The position numbers and the translations under genes were made by a program. Below are positions 33,954 to 41,948 of a DNA stretch of 64,000 bases, in pieces; within the stretch, counting starts at the first letter, position 1; every line of letters starts with the position of its first letter. The notes under the pieces are model-generated. The model ran no database searches. It saw nothing but the letters and a program-made list of their open reading frames with translations, and was not told the origin of the DNA. Where the stretch lies: the NCBI GenBank assembly GCA_900770445.1, contig CAAGKO010000085.1:19387-83386 (forward strand), written 5' to 3'. The stretch comes from an uncultured Oribacterium sp. (GTDB taxonomy: Bacteria > Bacillota > Clostridia > Lachnospirales > Lachnospiraceae).

Positions 33954-34173
33954 GACGATGCCATCTGATGCGCCTGCGGCGCGGGCATCGTCGTTTGATT
34001 TTGCCGCCCCAGGTGGCAAAACGGGTTAAGTAGCTTTGCTAAAGCAAAGCTCTGAATACGCTCGCCGCTAAGGCCTCCCAAGGGAAATCTAAAGATATTC
34101 CCTTGGGAGCTGTATCTCGCCGCCCGGGAGCATCCATGCGCCTCTCCGCGCTTCGCGCGGCCCTCTCATGGAT
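33954..34173. repeat. Array of five consecutive hairpins in the gap upstream of rpoB
   Basis: Five separate inverted repeats stand side by side: 33954-33992 (GACGATGCC arms), 33999-34021 (TTTTGCC arms), 34032-34051 (AGCTTTGC arms, TAAA loop), 34075-34109 (CTCCCAAGGGAA arms) and 34132-34173 (ATCCATG arms with a GC-rich inner stem). The sequences are unrelated to each other. No coding frame with an RBS is visible. None has a clear T-run, so they are not all plain terminators. Confidence 0.75.
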
Positions 34174-34184
34174 ATGTACAAAAA

Positions 34185-34208
34185 AGGAATCGACGATCGT
34201 CGATTCCT
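34185..34208 (-). terminator. Terminator after the gene at 34223
   Basis: A perfect 24-bp palindrome (AGGAATCGACGA and its complement) followed on the minus strand by TTTTTTG. Confidence 0.88.
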
Positions 34209-34222
34209 CTCTGCTTTCATGA

Positions 34223-34711
34223 TTACTTTCTGGAAGCCATCTCTCTGGCACGTGCCAGGATGCCCTTCTTCTTTTCCGGTGCCTTCGGGATGCTGCCGCC
34301 ACGGACGGACTTGATGCCACGGATGTAGAGACCGGAGATGGAGCACTTGCACTCCTTGCCCTTCGGAAGCTGCTCGAATACGTTCGGATCCGCGATGAGG
34401 GTCATCATACGTGGACCGATCTTCGCCTTCACGACCGGAAGCTTCTGCCACTTGAGATAGAATGGTGTCTGCTCCTTGATCGCCTCCGGAAGGCCGGCTG
34501 CGATGGCCTCTTCGATGGAGAGCTTCTTCTTATCGATGATCAGCATCGACACATCCTGTGTGTTTGCATCGATGATCGGCTGCTGCTCTGCCTGCTGACG
34601 GGAGAGCTTCTTACCATAGTAGTACATAATCGCCATGAGTACAACCAGGATGATCGCGATAACGACCAGTACGGTTGCCACGGTATTCCAGTGGATCGCC
34701 ATTAATGTCAT
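34223..34711 (-). CDS. Small single-span membrane protein, function unknown
   Basis: 162 residues. One span near the N-terminus (VATVLVVIAIILVVLMAIMYYYG, about 11-33) anchors a cytoplasmic basic domain. That domain contains QPIIDANTQDVSMLIIDKKK, which looks like a beta-rich ligand-free fold, and a Lys/Arg-rich C-terminus (KAPEKKKGILARAREMASRK). No motif that I can name. RBS AGGA at 8 nt. It lies upstream of rpoB on the same strand, ends in its own terminator, and is probably monocistronic. Confidence 0.75.
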   Translation of the reverse strand: MTLMAIHWNTVATVLVVIAIILVVLMAIMYYYGKKLSRQQAEQQPIIDANTQDVSMLIIDKKKLSIEEAIAAGLPEAIKEQTPFYLKWQKLPVVKAKIGPRMMTLIADPNVFEQLPKGKECKCSISGLYIRGIKSVRGGSIPKAPEKKKGILARAREMASRK

Positions 34712-34786
34712 AGAGTAAATCCTCGTCTTTCCATAAATCTGCCCTTAATCTTACTATCTGGCGCATCAAAATGCAACCTTAAAAGA

Positions 34787-34845
34787 GGTCCCGGAAGGCA
34801 CGGGAGCTCCGTACTCTGAAAACGGAAAATCTTAAAAAAGCCCCG
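34787..34845. repeat. Diverged partial copy of the palindromic element (copy F)
   Basis: Contains GTACTCTGAAAACGG followed by AAAATCTTAA, aligned with the left part of the copy at 59217 (GTACTCC, then CCGGTAAAATCTAAG), and is preceded by the GTCCCGGAAGG-like outer-arm end. There is no core hairpin. It lies between two minus-strand genes. Confidence 0.5.
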
Positions 34846-34864
34846 AGAAGCGGTACACCCTCTA

Positions 34865-35275
34865 TCAGCGTTCACGGATCCGGATCCGGACTTCGTTATC
34901 GCTCACCGGCTGTCCGCCCTGGGTGATGGTATAGACGAGTCGGATCTCCATCAGACTATCGGCGTGGATGCGGTTGATCTCGACATACTTCGTGTCGAAG
35001 CCGAGCTCCATCGTCCCCATCGGGGTCTCATAGTTCATGATATGATGCTTATTCTGCTTATAATGAAACTGATTTTCCTGCTTCCAGTTCCGGGTCACGA
35101 TGATCTCCTCGTCGGAGACATTGATCCGCATCTCGTTATGGACGCCGTCCTGGAAATAGCTCAGCACATGCTGTCCCTCGGAGAGCTCGCGCAGGATACC
35201 CTCCGCGCTGTGCTCCATGATGTCCGTATCTCCGTCGATGGTCTGGCGTGTCTGCATATCGATTTTTACTCTCAT
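34865..35275 (-). CDS. DUF1934 (YwiB-like) beta-barrel protein
   Basis: 136 residues beginning MRVKIDMQTRQTIDGDTD. DUF1934 members form a lipocalin-like small barrel. The family pattern is visible in VLSYFQDGVHNEMRINVSDEEI, YETPMGTMELGFDTKYVEI and IRLVYTITQGG. Function is unknown. The ATG at 35275 is 4 nt after the upstream regulator's stop, with GGAG overlapping that stop, so it is co-translated with the XRE gene. A longer upstream frame exists but lies inside that gene. Confidence 0.85.
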   Translation of the reverse strand: MRVKIDMQTRQTIDGDTDIMEHSAEGILRELSEGQHVLSYFQDGVHNEMRINVSDEEIIVTRNWKQENQFHYKQNKHHIMNYETPMGTMELGFDTKYVEINRIHADSLMEIRLVYTITQGGQPVSDNEVRIRIRER

Positions 35276-35277
35276 CG

Positions 35278-35670
35278 TTACTCCATCCTGTCTTCCTTCA
35301 TCCAGCGGACTTCGTCTGTCGTCCACTCGCCGTCTGCCAATGCTGACGTCGGAGCCTGCGACCCGCCCGCCGCAGATGCCCGCTCCCGCCGCGTGTTTTC
35401 CTTCCACTCTGCCAGCAGACGCTTCTGCATCCGGAGCTCATCCGAGCGAAGCTCACTCGGCTTCAGCTCGCTCAAATCCACCTCCGAGATCAGGTCCTCC
35501 ATCGAACAGTCCAGCACCTGCGCCAGTCGATGAACCGATGCTGCCTTCGCCGCCCCCAGATCCTTATGCCCCTGCTCGTAGTCCTGAATCGAGCGGACCG
35601 ATATGCCGCTCTGCTCCGCCAGCTCCTTCCGGCTGATGCCCTTTAATTCTCTCAGTGTTTTAAGATTCAT
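35278..35670 (-). CDS. XRE-family transcriptional regulator
   Basis: 130 residues with an N-terminal Cro/C1-type helix-turn-helix (LRELKGISRKELAEQSGISVRSIQDYEQGHKDLGAAKAASVHRLAQVL broken into helices over residues 3-50). The C-terminal half (LSELKPSELRSDELRMQKRL) is charged and helical, with no known sensor domain. Start ATG at 35670 with AGAGGA upstream; the frame extends further without RBS. Target and signal are unknown; co-translation with DUF1934 suggests a joint role. Confidence 0.85.
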   Translation of the reverse strand: MNLKTLRELKGISRKELAEQSGISVRSIQDYEQGHKDLGAAKAASVHRLAQVLDCSMEDLISEVDLSELKPSELRSDELRMQKRLLAEWKENTRRERASAAGGSQAPTSALADGEWTTDEVRWMKEDRME

Positions 35671-35701
35671 ACGAAGTCCTCTGCTCCCCTGTCGCAACAA
35701 A

Positions 35702-35728
35702 AGCCCACCGTGCAGGACACGGTGGGCT
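35702..35728 (-). terminator. Terminator after yajC
   Basis: AGCCCACCGTG, 5-nt loop, exact complement, then minus-strand TTTTG. It separates yajC from the XRE-DUF1934 pair. Confidence 0.85.
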
Positions 35729-35744
35729 CATGAATCGCGCTGGA

Positions 35745-36041
35745 TTACTTCTTATCGTCAGACTTTACAGCCGTGGTCGGCTTCTCAAGCTGTGCGATGG
35801 CTGCCTTCTGCATCGGGATACGGCAGTTCTTGTTATTACCGAACTCAACGATCACTGTATCATCGGTCATATCGATGATCACGCCGTAGAAGCCGGATGT
35901 GGTCAGAACCGTGTCACCGACAGCGACCGATGCAAGGAGAGCCTCCTGCTTCTTACGCTCCTTCTGTGATGGCTTGATACCGATAAAGTAAAACATCGCC
36001 ACGATGGCAATGATATAAATTACCCAACCAATTACGCTCAT
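35745..36041 (-). CDS. yajC: Preprotein translocase accessory subunit YajC
   Basis: 98 residues: a single N-terminal membrane span (VIYIIAIVAMFYFIGIKPSQKERKK), the family motif just after it, and a small SH3-like cytoplasmic domain (VGDTVLTTSGFYGVIIDMTDDTVIVEF). YajC associates with SecDF and YidC. Here it is 18 kb from secDF and tgt, whereas these are often neighbours. AGGAGG-type RBS (ACGGAGGAAA) precedes the ATG. Confidence 0.93.
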   Translation of the reverse strand: MSVIGWVIYIIAIVAMFYFIGIKPSQKERKKQEALLASVAVGDTVLTTSGFYGVIIDMTDDTVIVEFGNNKNCRIPMQKAAIAQLEKPTTAVKSDDKK

Positions 36042-36358
36042 TCTTTTTTCCTCCGTGAAAGTATACTATCGGTTCGAGCCGAATGGTAGATACCAGCCGC
36101 TCTCCGAATCGTCTAAATCAACATTCTACCATAGGCATGCTCAAATATCCAGTAAATTCTATCGTCAGCCCGTCGGCGTCGTGCTATAATAGCAGACGCA
36201 TCCTGAAAGCGCTTTCAAGTCAGACAGCTCCTATACCGGTCGCTACATCGGTGTATGTAAGAATCCATCGGTGAAGTCCGAGCCGATCTCATCGCTGTCA
36301 TCGCTCCATCTGTGCTCTCAAGGAAAACTATATCGCCTGTGTTTAAAGGGGACCTACT
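36042..36358. promoter_or_regulatory. Divergent regulatory region between yajC and the MATE gene, with a cre-like site
   Basis: 317 bp without a gene. On the plus strand there is TATAAT at 36185-36190 with TCGTCA at 36162-36167 (17-bp spacing). Just downstream, at 36204-36217, is the perfect palindrome TGAAAGCGCTTTCA, which fits the CcpA catabolite-responsive consensus TGWNANCGNTNWCA. At about +8 to +21 it would be a roadblock or repression position. The remaining about 140 nt of leader up to the MATE ATG shows no clear structure. Confidence 0.6.
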
Positions 36359-37696
36359 ATGAGAAATATGACCTCCGGCAGTATCTATCGCCATCTTCTT
36401 GCCTATGCCATCCCACTGATTTTCGGAAACTTCCTTCAGCTCACCTATAACGCCGTCGATTCCATCCTCGTCAGTAAGGGAGCCGGTGTCGCTGCACTCA
36501 GCGCCGTGTCCGTCTCGAATCCGGTATCGGTGCTGCTGGTGCAGAGCATCTCCGGCATCGGCATCGGTGCCTCCGTCTATATGAGCAGGTTCTATGGTGC
36601 CGGGGAAGGCGAGAAGCTGAAGCGCTCGCTCTCCACGACGATTCTCTTCGGTACGATCGCCGGCGGCATCACCACCCTGCTCGGTATCCTGCTCGCGGCA
36701 CCGATCCTGCAGGCCATGCATACACCGCTCGATATCATGCATGATTCGAGCGTTTATCTCCGGCTTCTCTTCCTCGGTAATTTCTTCACCTTCCAGTACA
36801 ACATCATGTCGAGTGCACTGAGGGCAGTCGGGGATTCGAAAACGCCGGTGACCTTCGTCGGCATCTCGTCGGTACTGAACGCCTTTCTGGACTGGGTCTT
36901 CATCTTCCTCTTCCACTGGGGCGTCTTCGGTGCTGCACTCGCGACCGTGATCGCCGAAGCTCTCTCGGCGGTGCTCTGCTATATCTACGTCTACCGCCAT
37001 ATCCCGGCACTCGCGCTCCGGCGGGATGAGATGATCCTCGATCGCAAGCTTCTCCGGAGCATCCTCTCCAGCGGCCTCATCACCGCACTGCAGCAGTCCT
37101 GTCAGCCGATCGGAAAGCTGCTCGTGCAGAGTGTGATCAATGTTCAGGGCATCGACGTCATCGCAGCCTTCAACGCCGGCTGCAAGATCGAGGACTACGG
37201 GCGTATCCCGGCGCAGACGATCAGCCACGGCATGATGACCTGCGCCGCGCAGAACCGCGGTGCCGGCGACCGGAAGCGGGTGAAGGAAACGCTCTGGAAA
37301 GGCATCCTGATCGGACTCATCTACTATCCGATCATCTGTGCACTCATCCTGCTCTTTCGTCATCCGCTGATCCAGCTCTTCGCACCGACCAGCGGCGGCG
37401 AGGAGATGGTCCGTCTCGGCGTGAGCTACCTGTCCATAAAGGCCTTCACCATCATCTTTCCTTGCGTCACGAATGCGATGCAGGGCTTCATGCGTGGCAT
37501 GGGCAACATGACCATCACGCTGATTTCGACGATTCTGCAGATTTCGATCCGCACCCTCTTCGTCTATATCCTGGTCCCGAAGATCGGCATCACCGGTGAG
37601 GCCTATGCCTGCGCGATCGGCTGGACCGCCATGATCCTCTTCGAGTACAGCTACTACTTCCTCTGCCGGAAGAAGCTCTACGCCGCGATGGGCTGA
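36359..37696 (+). CDS. MATE-family efflux transporter
   Basis: Proton- or sodium-coupled multidrug exporter. 445 residues with 12 predicted spans and the MATE pattern: AYAIPLIFGNFLQLTYNAVDSILVS at the start, SALRAVGDSKTPV in the loop between halves, and GFMRGMGNMTITLI in the second half. RBS GGGGACC. It is on the plus strand, convergent with a second MATE gene at 38035. The two share the general fold but are not closely similar. A cre-like palindrome lies in its promoter region, implying catabolite control. Confidence 0.93.
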   Translation: MRNMTSGSIYRHLLAYAIPLIFGNFLQLTYNAVDSILVSKGAGVAALSAVSVSNPVSVLLVQSISGIGIGASVYMSRFYGAGEGEKLKRSLSTTILFGTIAGGITTLLGILLAAPILQAMHTPLDIMHDSSVYLRLLFLGNFFTFQYNIMSSALRAVGDSKTPVTFVGISSVLNAFLDWVFIFLFHWGVFGAALATVIAEALSAVLCYIYVYRHIPALALRRDEMILDRKLLRSILSSGLITALQQSCQPIGKLLVQSVINVQGIDVIAAFNAGCKIEDYGRIPAQTISHGMMTCAAQNRGAGDRKRVKETLWKGILIGLIYYPIICALILLFRHPLIQLFAPTSGGEEMVRLGVSYLSIKAFTIIFPCVTNAMQGFMRGMGNMTITLISTILQISIRTLFVYILVPKIGITGEAYACAIGWTAMILFEYSYYFLCRKKLYAAMG

Positions 37697-37716
37697 GCAG
37701 TGAAAGCTCGATCAGG

Positions 37717-37772
37717 AGCCGTGAAGGGCCGGCAGCGGATGCACAGTACTCCGAAACCGGCCCTCCACGGCT
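37717..37772. repeat. Hairpin carrying the CACAGTACTCCG motif (partial copy G)
   Basis: 16-bp arms (AGCCGTGAAGGGCCGG and its near-complement) enclose a 24-nt loop containing GCACAGTACTCCG at 37741-37753. It lies 20 bp after the MATE stop and may serve as a terminator, although there is no T-run. The sequence aligns with the left end of the palindromic elements at 46349 and 59217. Confidence 0.75.
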
Positions 37773-37800
37773 TCTGCCCGAATCTTCACCTGATAATAGA

Positions 37801-38031
37801 TGAACCGCCGGAGGGCAGCCTCCAGAGTGCTTAAAGCCGAGGACGTGCAAAATCAAAACCAGCTCCCTTAGAAACACTTGGAGTAATTTTTCCTTAGCAC
37901 CCTCTGCAACACGGAGTTTCCATAAAAGGAAACTCCGTCGTTTGCAGAGGGCCTAGTGTTTCTTAGGGAGCTGGTTTTAGAGTTTGCCGCCGCAGGCGAC
38001 CAGCCTCTGGAGGCTGCCCTCCGGCGGTTCA
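37801..38031. repeat. Full palindromic element, copy A
   Basis: 231-bp inverted repeat between two convergent MATE genes. The outer arms (37801-37827 and 38005-38031) are 27 bp and perfectly complementary. The inner arms (37856-37881 with 37952-37978) enclose a core hairpin with GGAGTTTCC arms. The left inner arm carries an extra segment (AGTAATTTTTCCTTAGCA) absent from the right one, which forms a one-sided bulge. The core CCCTCTGCAA / TTGCAGAGGG and CCTAGTG are shared with the copies at 46349 and 59217. The right arm ends 3 bp before the downstream MATE stop codon. Confidence 0.88.
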
Positions 38032-38034
38032 TTT

Positions 38035-39390
38035 CTATGCATCGGCCTTTGGGAACTTCCGCCGGACGCGAAGGAAGGTGATGAAGTGCGCAGTAAAGGT
38101 GATGATCCAGGTAATCGGATAGCTCATGTACAGCCAGTTCAGGGAGTGGAAGTACGGGAGCCGGAACAGGGTCAGGATGAAGATGATTCGCAGTCCGCAG
38201 GCACCGATCAGGCTTACAAACATCGGGATCACCGAGTAGCCGAGTCCTCGGAGTGAGCCAACCATGACATCCATGATACCACAGAGGAAATACGGTGCGC
38301 AGACCACCAGCAGTCGCTCCTGTCCATAACGGATAACTTCTGCATCCGTCGTAAAGAAGCGCAGCAGCCATGGATCCAGCATCACCGCACCGATGCCCAT
38401 GACGAGGCCGATGAGGACGACGGTGATCAGGCAGTCCTTCAGGATGCGGTTGATACGGCTGTACTTCCGGGCGCCCAGATTCTGTGCGGTAAACGAAAGA
38501 TTCGTCTGATAGATCGAGTTCATCGAAGCATATACGAACGATTCGATATTCTGTGCCGCTGTCGCACCCGCCATCGCAACCGATCCGAAGGAGTTGATGG
38601 AGCTCTGGATGACGACATTGGACAGACTGAACACGGTGCTCTGAAGCCCGGCAGGGAGACCGATCTCCATGATCGAACGGAGCAGCTTCCAGTTGACATG
38701 CAGCTTTCGGAGATCGAGGTGCAGAGCCCCCTTCTCCCGCATGAGCGTGATGAGCAGGGCGATGCCGGAAAAGCCCTGTGAAACCGTCGTCGCGATCGCA
38801 ACACCCGCCACGCCGATGCCCACCACGAGGACGAAGAACAGGTTCAGAATGACATTGATCACCCCGGCGATCATCTGAAAATACAGTGGGCGCTTCGTAT
38901 CACCGACGGCACGCAGAATCGCCGCTGCGAAGTCATACAGCATGATCAGTGGCATACCGAGGAAGTAGATGCGAAGATAGAGCACCGAGTCTTCGATGAC
39001 ATCCGCGGGGGATCCCATCAGCTCCAGCATCGGTCGTGCCAGAAACAGGCCGGCGACGCAGAGAATCGCACCGAAAATCACCGACACCAGGATCGAGGTG
39101 TGAATGGTATCGGACATTTCCTCCTGGCGCTTCGCCGCATAATACTTTCCGACGCAGACATTGACACCGATGGAGAAGCCGACGAAGAGCTGGATGATGA
39201 GGTTCACCAGCGATCCGGTCGATCCGACGGCGGCCATCGCCTGCGGGCTCACGAAACGGCCGACAACCACGATGTCGGCCGCATTAAACAGAAGCTGAAG
39301 CACAGACGCCGCCATCAGCGGCAGTGCAAAGGTGATGACCTTCGGCATGATGACGCCGGTGGTCATATCCATCTCATATTTCTTACTCAT
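38035..39390 (-). CDS. MATE-family efflux transporter (second)
   Basis: 451 residues starting MSKKYEMDMTTGVIMPKV. Twelve spans and the MATE pattern FALPLMAASVLQLLFNAADIVVVGRFV; ILRAVGDTKRPLYFQM lies in the inter-half loop. The start at 39390 lies 1 nt after the upstream EIIB-like stop codon, so both are probably translated from one message; a longer upstream frame runs inside that gene. Substrate cannot be inferred. Confidence 0.93.
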   Translation of the reverse strand: MSKKYEMDMTTGVIMPKVITFALPLMAASVLQLLFNAADIVVVGRFVSPQAMAAVGSTGSLVNLIIQLFVGFSIGVNVCVGKYYAAKRQEEMSDTIHTSILVSVIFGAILCVAGLFLARPMLELMGSPADVIEDSVLYLRIYFLGMPLIMLYDFAAAILRAVGDTKRPLYFQMIAGVINVILNLFFVLVVGIGVAGVAIATTVSQGFSGIALLITLMREKGALHLDLRKLHVNWKLLRSIMEIGLPAGLQSTVFSLSNVVIQSSINSFGSVAMAGATAAQNIESFVYASMNSIYQTNLSFTAQNLGARKYSRINRILKDCLITVVLIGLVMGIGAVMLDPWLLRFFTTDAEVIRYGQERLLVVCAPYFLCGIMDVMVGSLRGLGYSVIPMFVSLIGACGLRIIFILTLFRLPYFHSLNWLYMSYPITWIITFTAHFITFLRVRRKFPKADA

Positions 39391-39391
39391 A

Positions 39392-39802
39392 TCACATACC
39401 AAGCAGCTTATGAAGCTCGTTCTCCACTGGTTCGACCGATGGGCCGATGATGATCTGTACTGCGTTTTTCCCCGGGCGAAGCACGCCGCCCACTTGAGCG
39501 GAGCGGATCTTCTTCTCATCTACGGCATCATACTGCCGGATCGCCACCTTGAGTCGCGCACCGTCATGCTGTACCTCGCTGACGTTCTCGCGGCCGCCGA
39601 GGCCTTCCAGGATGATCCGGGCGACTTCCGCCGCATCGGATTTATCATCGAGCGTGATGTGAAGCTTTTCATCCTCCCGGATCTTCATCTGAAGCTTATC
39701 TGCATTTTTCCGCTTCTGATTTCTCTGTACGATGTACAGTACCACAGCGAGCAGAAGCACGAGGGCGACCACTGCCATGATGATGACCTGCGTATTCAAC
39801 AT
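39392..39802 (-). CDS. Membrane-tethered PTS EIIB-like protein lacking the phospho-cysteine
   Basis: 136 residues: one N-terminal span (VIIMAVVALVLLLAVVLYIV, about 5-24), a charged linker, then a domain of about 75 residues that follows the glucose-type EIIB pattern (ILEGLGGRENVSEV, RLKVAIRQYDAVDEKKI, GGVLRPGKNAVQIIIGP). In active EIIB a cysteine lies just before RLRV; here that position reads HDGARLKV, so the phosphorylated residue is missing. It cannot phosphotransfer in the usual way and may be a sensor, scaffold or binding domain. RBS AAAGGA. It is translationally linked to the MATE gene. Confidence 0.8.
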   Translation of the reverse strand: MLNTQVIIMAVVALVLLLAVVLYIVQRNQKRKNADKLQMKIREDEKLHITLDDKSDAAEVARIILEGLGGRENVSEVQHDGARLKVAIRQYDAVDEKKIRSAQVGGVLRPGKNAVQIIIGPSVEPVENELHKLLGM

Positions 39803-39921
39803 AGTATTCCTTTCTGCACCCAGGGTGCCGGCATGCCACACCGAGATGCACCTTCGGCATTACGAGACCTGCAGACGAAAATGCCTGTGCTTTATGGGTG
39901 TGTATGTAAAACTTCTGCAGA

Positions 39922-40830
39922 CTACAGTGCCTGCGCCTTATATTTCTGAAGCTCCGCCACGTAACGTGCGCCGATACCGGACAGCGGAATCTTCTTTTTC
40001 TTGATGTAGCCGATGGTCATGATCTCATCCGTGTCGAGGCGGACCGCTGTATACTCATCGCCGTTCAGCTCCTGACAGATGATACCGGAGCAGAGCGTAT
40101 AGCCATTCAGTCCGACCATCAGGTTCAGAAAGGTCGCCCGGTCATCGCACTTGATGATCCGCTTATAATCATAGGTGCTCAGCACCTCCTCCGAAAAGTA
40201 GAAGGAGTTCCGCTCACCCTGATCGAAGCTGAGGCAGGGATAATCTGCGAGCTCCTCCATGCGGATGATGTCCTTTCCGGCCAGCGGATTTCCCTTACTC
40301 ATGAACACATAGATGTTACAGTCAAACAGCGGGATAAATTCGAGGGAATCCTCCCGCAGGATCTTTCCGATGACCTTACTGTTGAAATCATTCATATAGA
40401 TGACGCCGATCTCCGAGGTCTGGTTCCGTACGTCGTTGATGATTTCCATGGTCTTCGTTTCCTTGACCGCGAACTCATAGGTATCCATACCATACTCACG
40501 TGCGAGGTGAATGAAGGCCTCGACCGCGAAGGTATAGTGCTGCATGGAAACGGAGAATTTCTTCTTCCGGGTGCCGACATTGACATACTTGTCTTCCATC
40601 AGCTGATACTGCTCGACGATCTGTCGTGCATACCCCAGAAACTCCTCTCCATCTGCTGTCGTCACGATACCCCGGTTCGAGCGGAGAAAAATCTCGATAC
40701 CGATCTCCTTCTCCAGCTCCTTGATGGCCGCCGAAAGCGATGGCTGTGTGATATAGAGACGCTTCGCTGCCTCGTTCATGGAGCCACTGTCCGCGACGGC
40801 GATCACCTGTCTAAGCTGCTGTAATGTCAT
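39922..40830 (-). CDS. LysR-family transcriptional regulator
   Basis: 302 residues. An N-terminal winged helix-turn-helix (QLRQVIAVADSGSMNEAAKRLYITQPSLSAAIKELE, about 4-40) is followed by a periplasmic-binding-like effector domain from about residue 90, with the linker EYQLMEDKYV region. The effector is unknown. RBS AAGAGGAAA. It is upstream of the EIIB-like/MATE pair on the same strand, so it may control them. Confidence 0.9.
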   Translation of the reverse strand: MTLQQLRQVIAVADSGSMNEAAKRLYITQPSLSAAIKELEKEIGIEIFLRSNRGIVTTADGEEFLGYARQIVEQYQLMEDKYVNVGTRKKKFSVSMQHYTFAVEAFIHLAREYGMDTYEFAVKETKTMEIINDVRNQTSEIGVIYMNDFNSKVIGKILREDSLEFIPLFDCNIYVFMSKGNPLAGKDIIRMEELADYPCLSFDQGERNSFYFSEEVLSTYDYKRIIKCDDRATFLNLMVGLNGYTLCSGIICQELNGDEYTAVRLDTDEIMTIGYIKKKKIPLSGIGARYVAELQKYKAQAL

Positions 40831-40856
40831 GTATGTTTCCTCTTAGATGACAGAAG

Positions 40857-40877
40857 AGCGCTGCCGATGGCAGCGCT
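40857..40877 (-). terminator. Hairpin after the wall-repeat gene
   Basis: AGCGCTGCC, 3-nt loop, exact complement. The T-run is weak (CTCTTCTG), so it is a probable terminator for the gene at 40995. Confidence 0.6.
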
Positions 40878-40994
40878 GTGATGTTGTTTACTTTGGGGCC
40901 ATCGCCAGTCTCTATGATCCGGAGACCTGATTTGTCAGCACCAGCACTGCTGATTCCCTGGCGGGCTCTGCGATCCGGATTCTGTGACCCTTCC

Positions 40995-41777
40995 TCAGCC
41001 TTCATCCGATGCGTAGCTGATGAAGCCCGCCGGATCGATCTGGATATGCGTCGCCGTCCACTGCTGGCGGTCATCCTGTATCAGATCGAACGGTCGGATA
41101 TGCCGGATACTTCCATCACTCTGCTTTCGCTCGATCAGCGCGTCGAAGCAGAAGGCACCATCGCCCTCAAACACTCGCTTTCCCTTCCGTCCGTCTTCGG
41201 TCGGCTCATACAGCTTCATCGTCGCATAGATGACCCAGGTAAAGCCCCGTGCCGTCTCCCGCAGAATCTGATGACCGGTGCCGCTCGTGCGGTCGGAGAA
41301 CTCCGCGATCAGATCCGGATTCTTCCGGAGAAGTTCCCGGTAGGTGTAGGTCTTCTCATTCAGCTCCTCCACCGGATACTTCCCGTTCAAGCGCGAGCCG
41401 TTGTAAGCGAGCTTTACGCCGGTCGGGGTCGTCGTGTCGCTCATCGCGGCACCATCCTCACCGACATAGAAATTGCCCACCATCCGGCTCACCGCCATCG
41501 CGCCCGTCGACGAGTCGAGATAGTAAAACTTCCCATCGTCGATGATCCAGCCAGTGGCGAGTACACCATCCGTGAAGTAGTAGTACGTACCGCTGTTCGG
41601 ATCCTGGTACCAGCCCTGGTATCCACTCGCGGCACCGCTCTCATCGAGGGTGACGAAGCGATTCGCTCCATCCTCCGTCGTGATCCATGTTTCCTGTGCC
41701 AATGCCGGCACCGTGGATGTCATGGCTGCGACCGCAGCGATCATGGCAGCGGCCAGCAGCTTTTTAAATCTTTTCAT
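40995..41777 (-). CDS. Secreted protein with cell-wall-binding repeats and a C-terminal domain
   Basis: 260 residues beginning MKRFKKLLAAAMIAAVAAM, a clear signal peptide cleaved near ALAQ. Two or three choline-binding-like repeats follow (GWYQDPNSGTYYYFTDGVLATGW, DDGKFYYLDSSTGAMAVS, GNFYVGEDGAAMS). The C-terminal about 140 residues (GVKLAYNGSRLNGKYPVEELNEKTYTYRELL onward) form a domain that I do not recognise. RBS AGAGGTG. It is separate from the wall-repeat protein at 18653 and shares only the repeat type. Confidence 0.83.
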   Translation of the reverse strand: MKRFKKLLAAAMIAAVAAMTSTVPALAQETWITTEDGANRFVTLDESGAASGYQGWYQDPNSGTYYYFTDGVLATGWIIDDGKFYYLDSSTGAMAVSRMVGNFYVGEDGAAMSDTTTPTGVKLAYNGSRLNGKYPVEELNEKTYTYRELLRKNPDLIAEFSDRTSGTGHQILRETARGFTWVIYATMKLYEPTEDGRKGKRVFEGDGAFCFDALIERKQSDGSIRHIRPFDLIQDDRQQWTATHIQIDPAGFISYASDEG

Positions 41778-41948
41778 CCTACACCTCTCACATGTCATGT
41801 CTCATGATGTCTAAGCGACCATCCGGGATTTGTGGAGGTCTGTACCTCTCACATGTTGTGTCACGTGTTCTCTGCACGTACGCACACCATCAAATGCGTC
41901 ATAAAAACGCCATCGTGCCGTTTCGATCTGTATCCATCGTCATAGCAC

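Noticed and set aside
37898..37908. TTAGCAC in the palindrome core as a CIRCE heat-shock operator
   Set aside because: CIRCE needs TTAGCACTC, a 9-bp spacer and GAGTGCTAA. Here the half site is not followed by its partner at that spacing.
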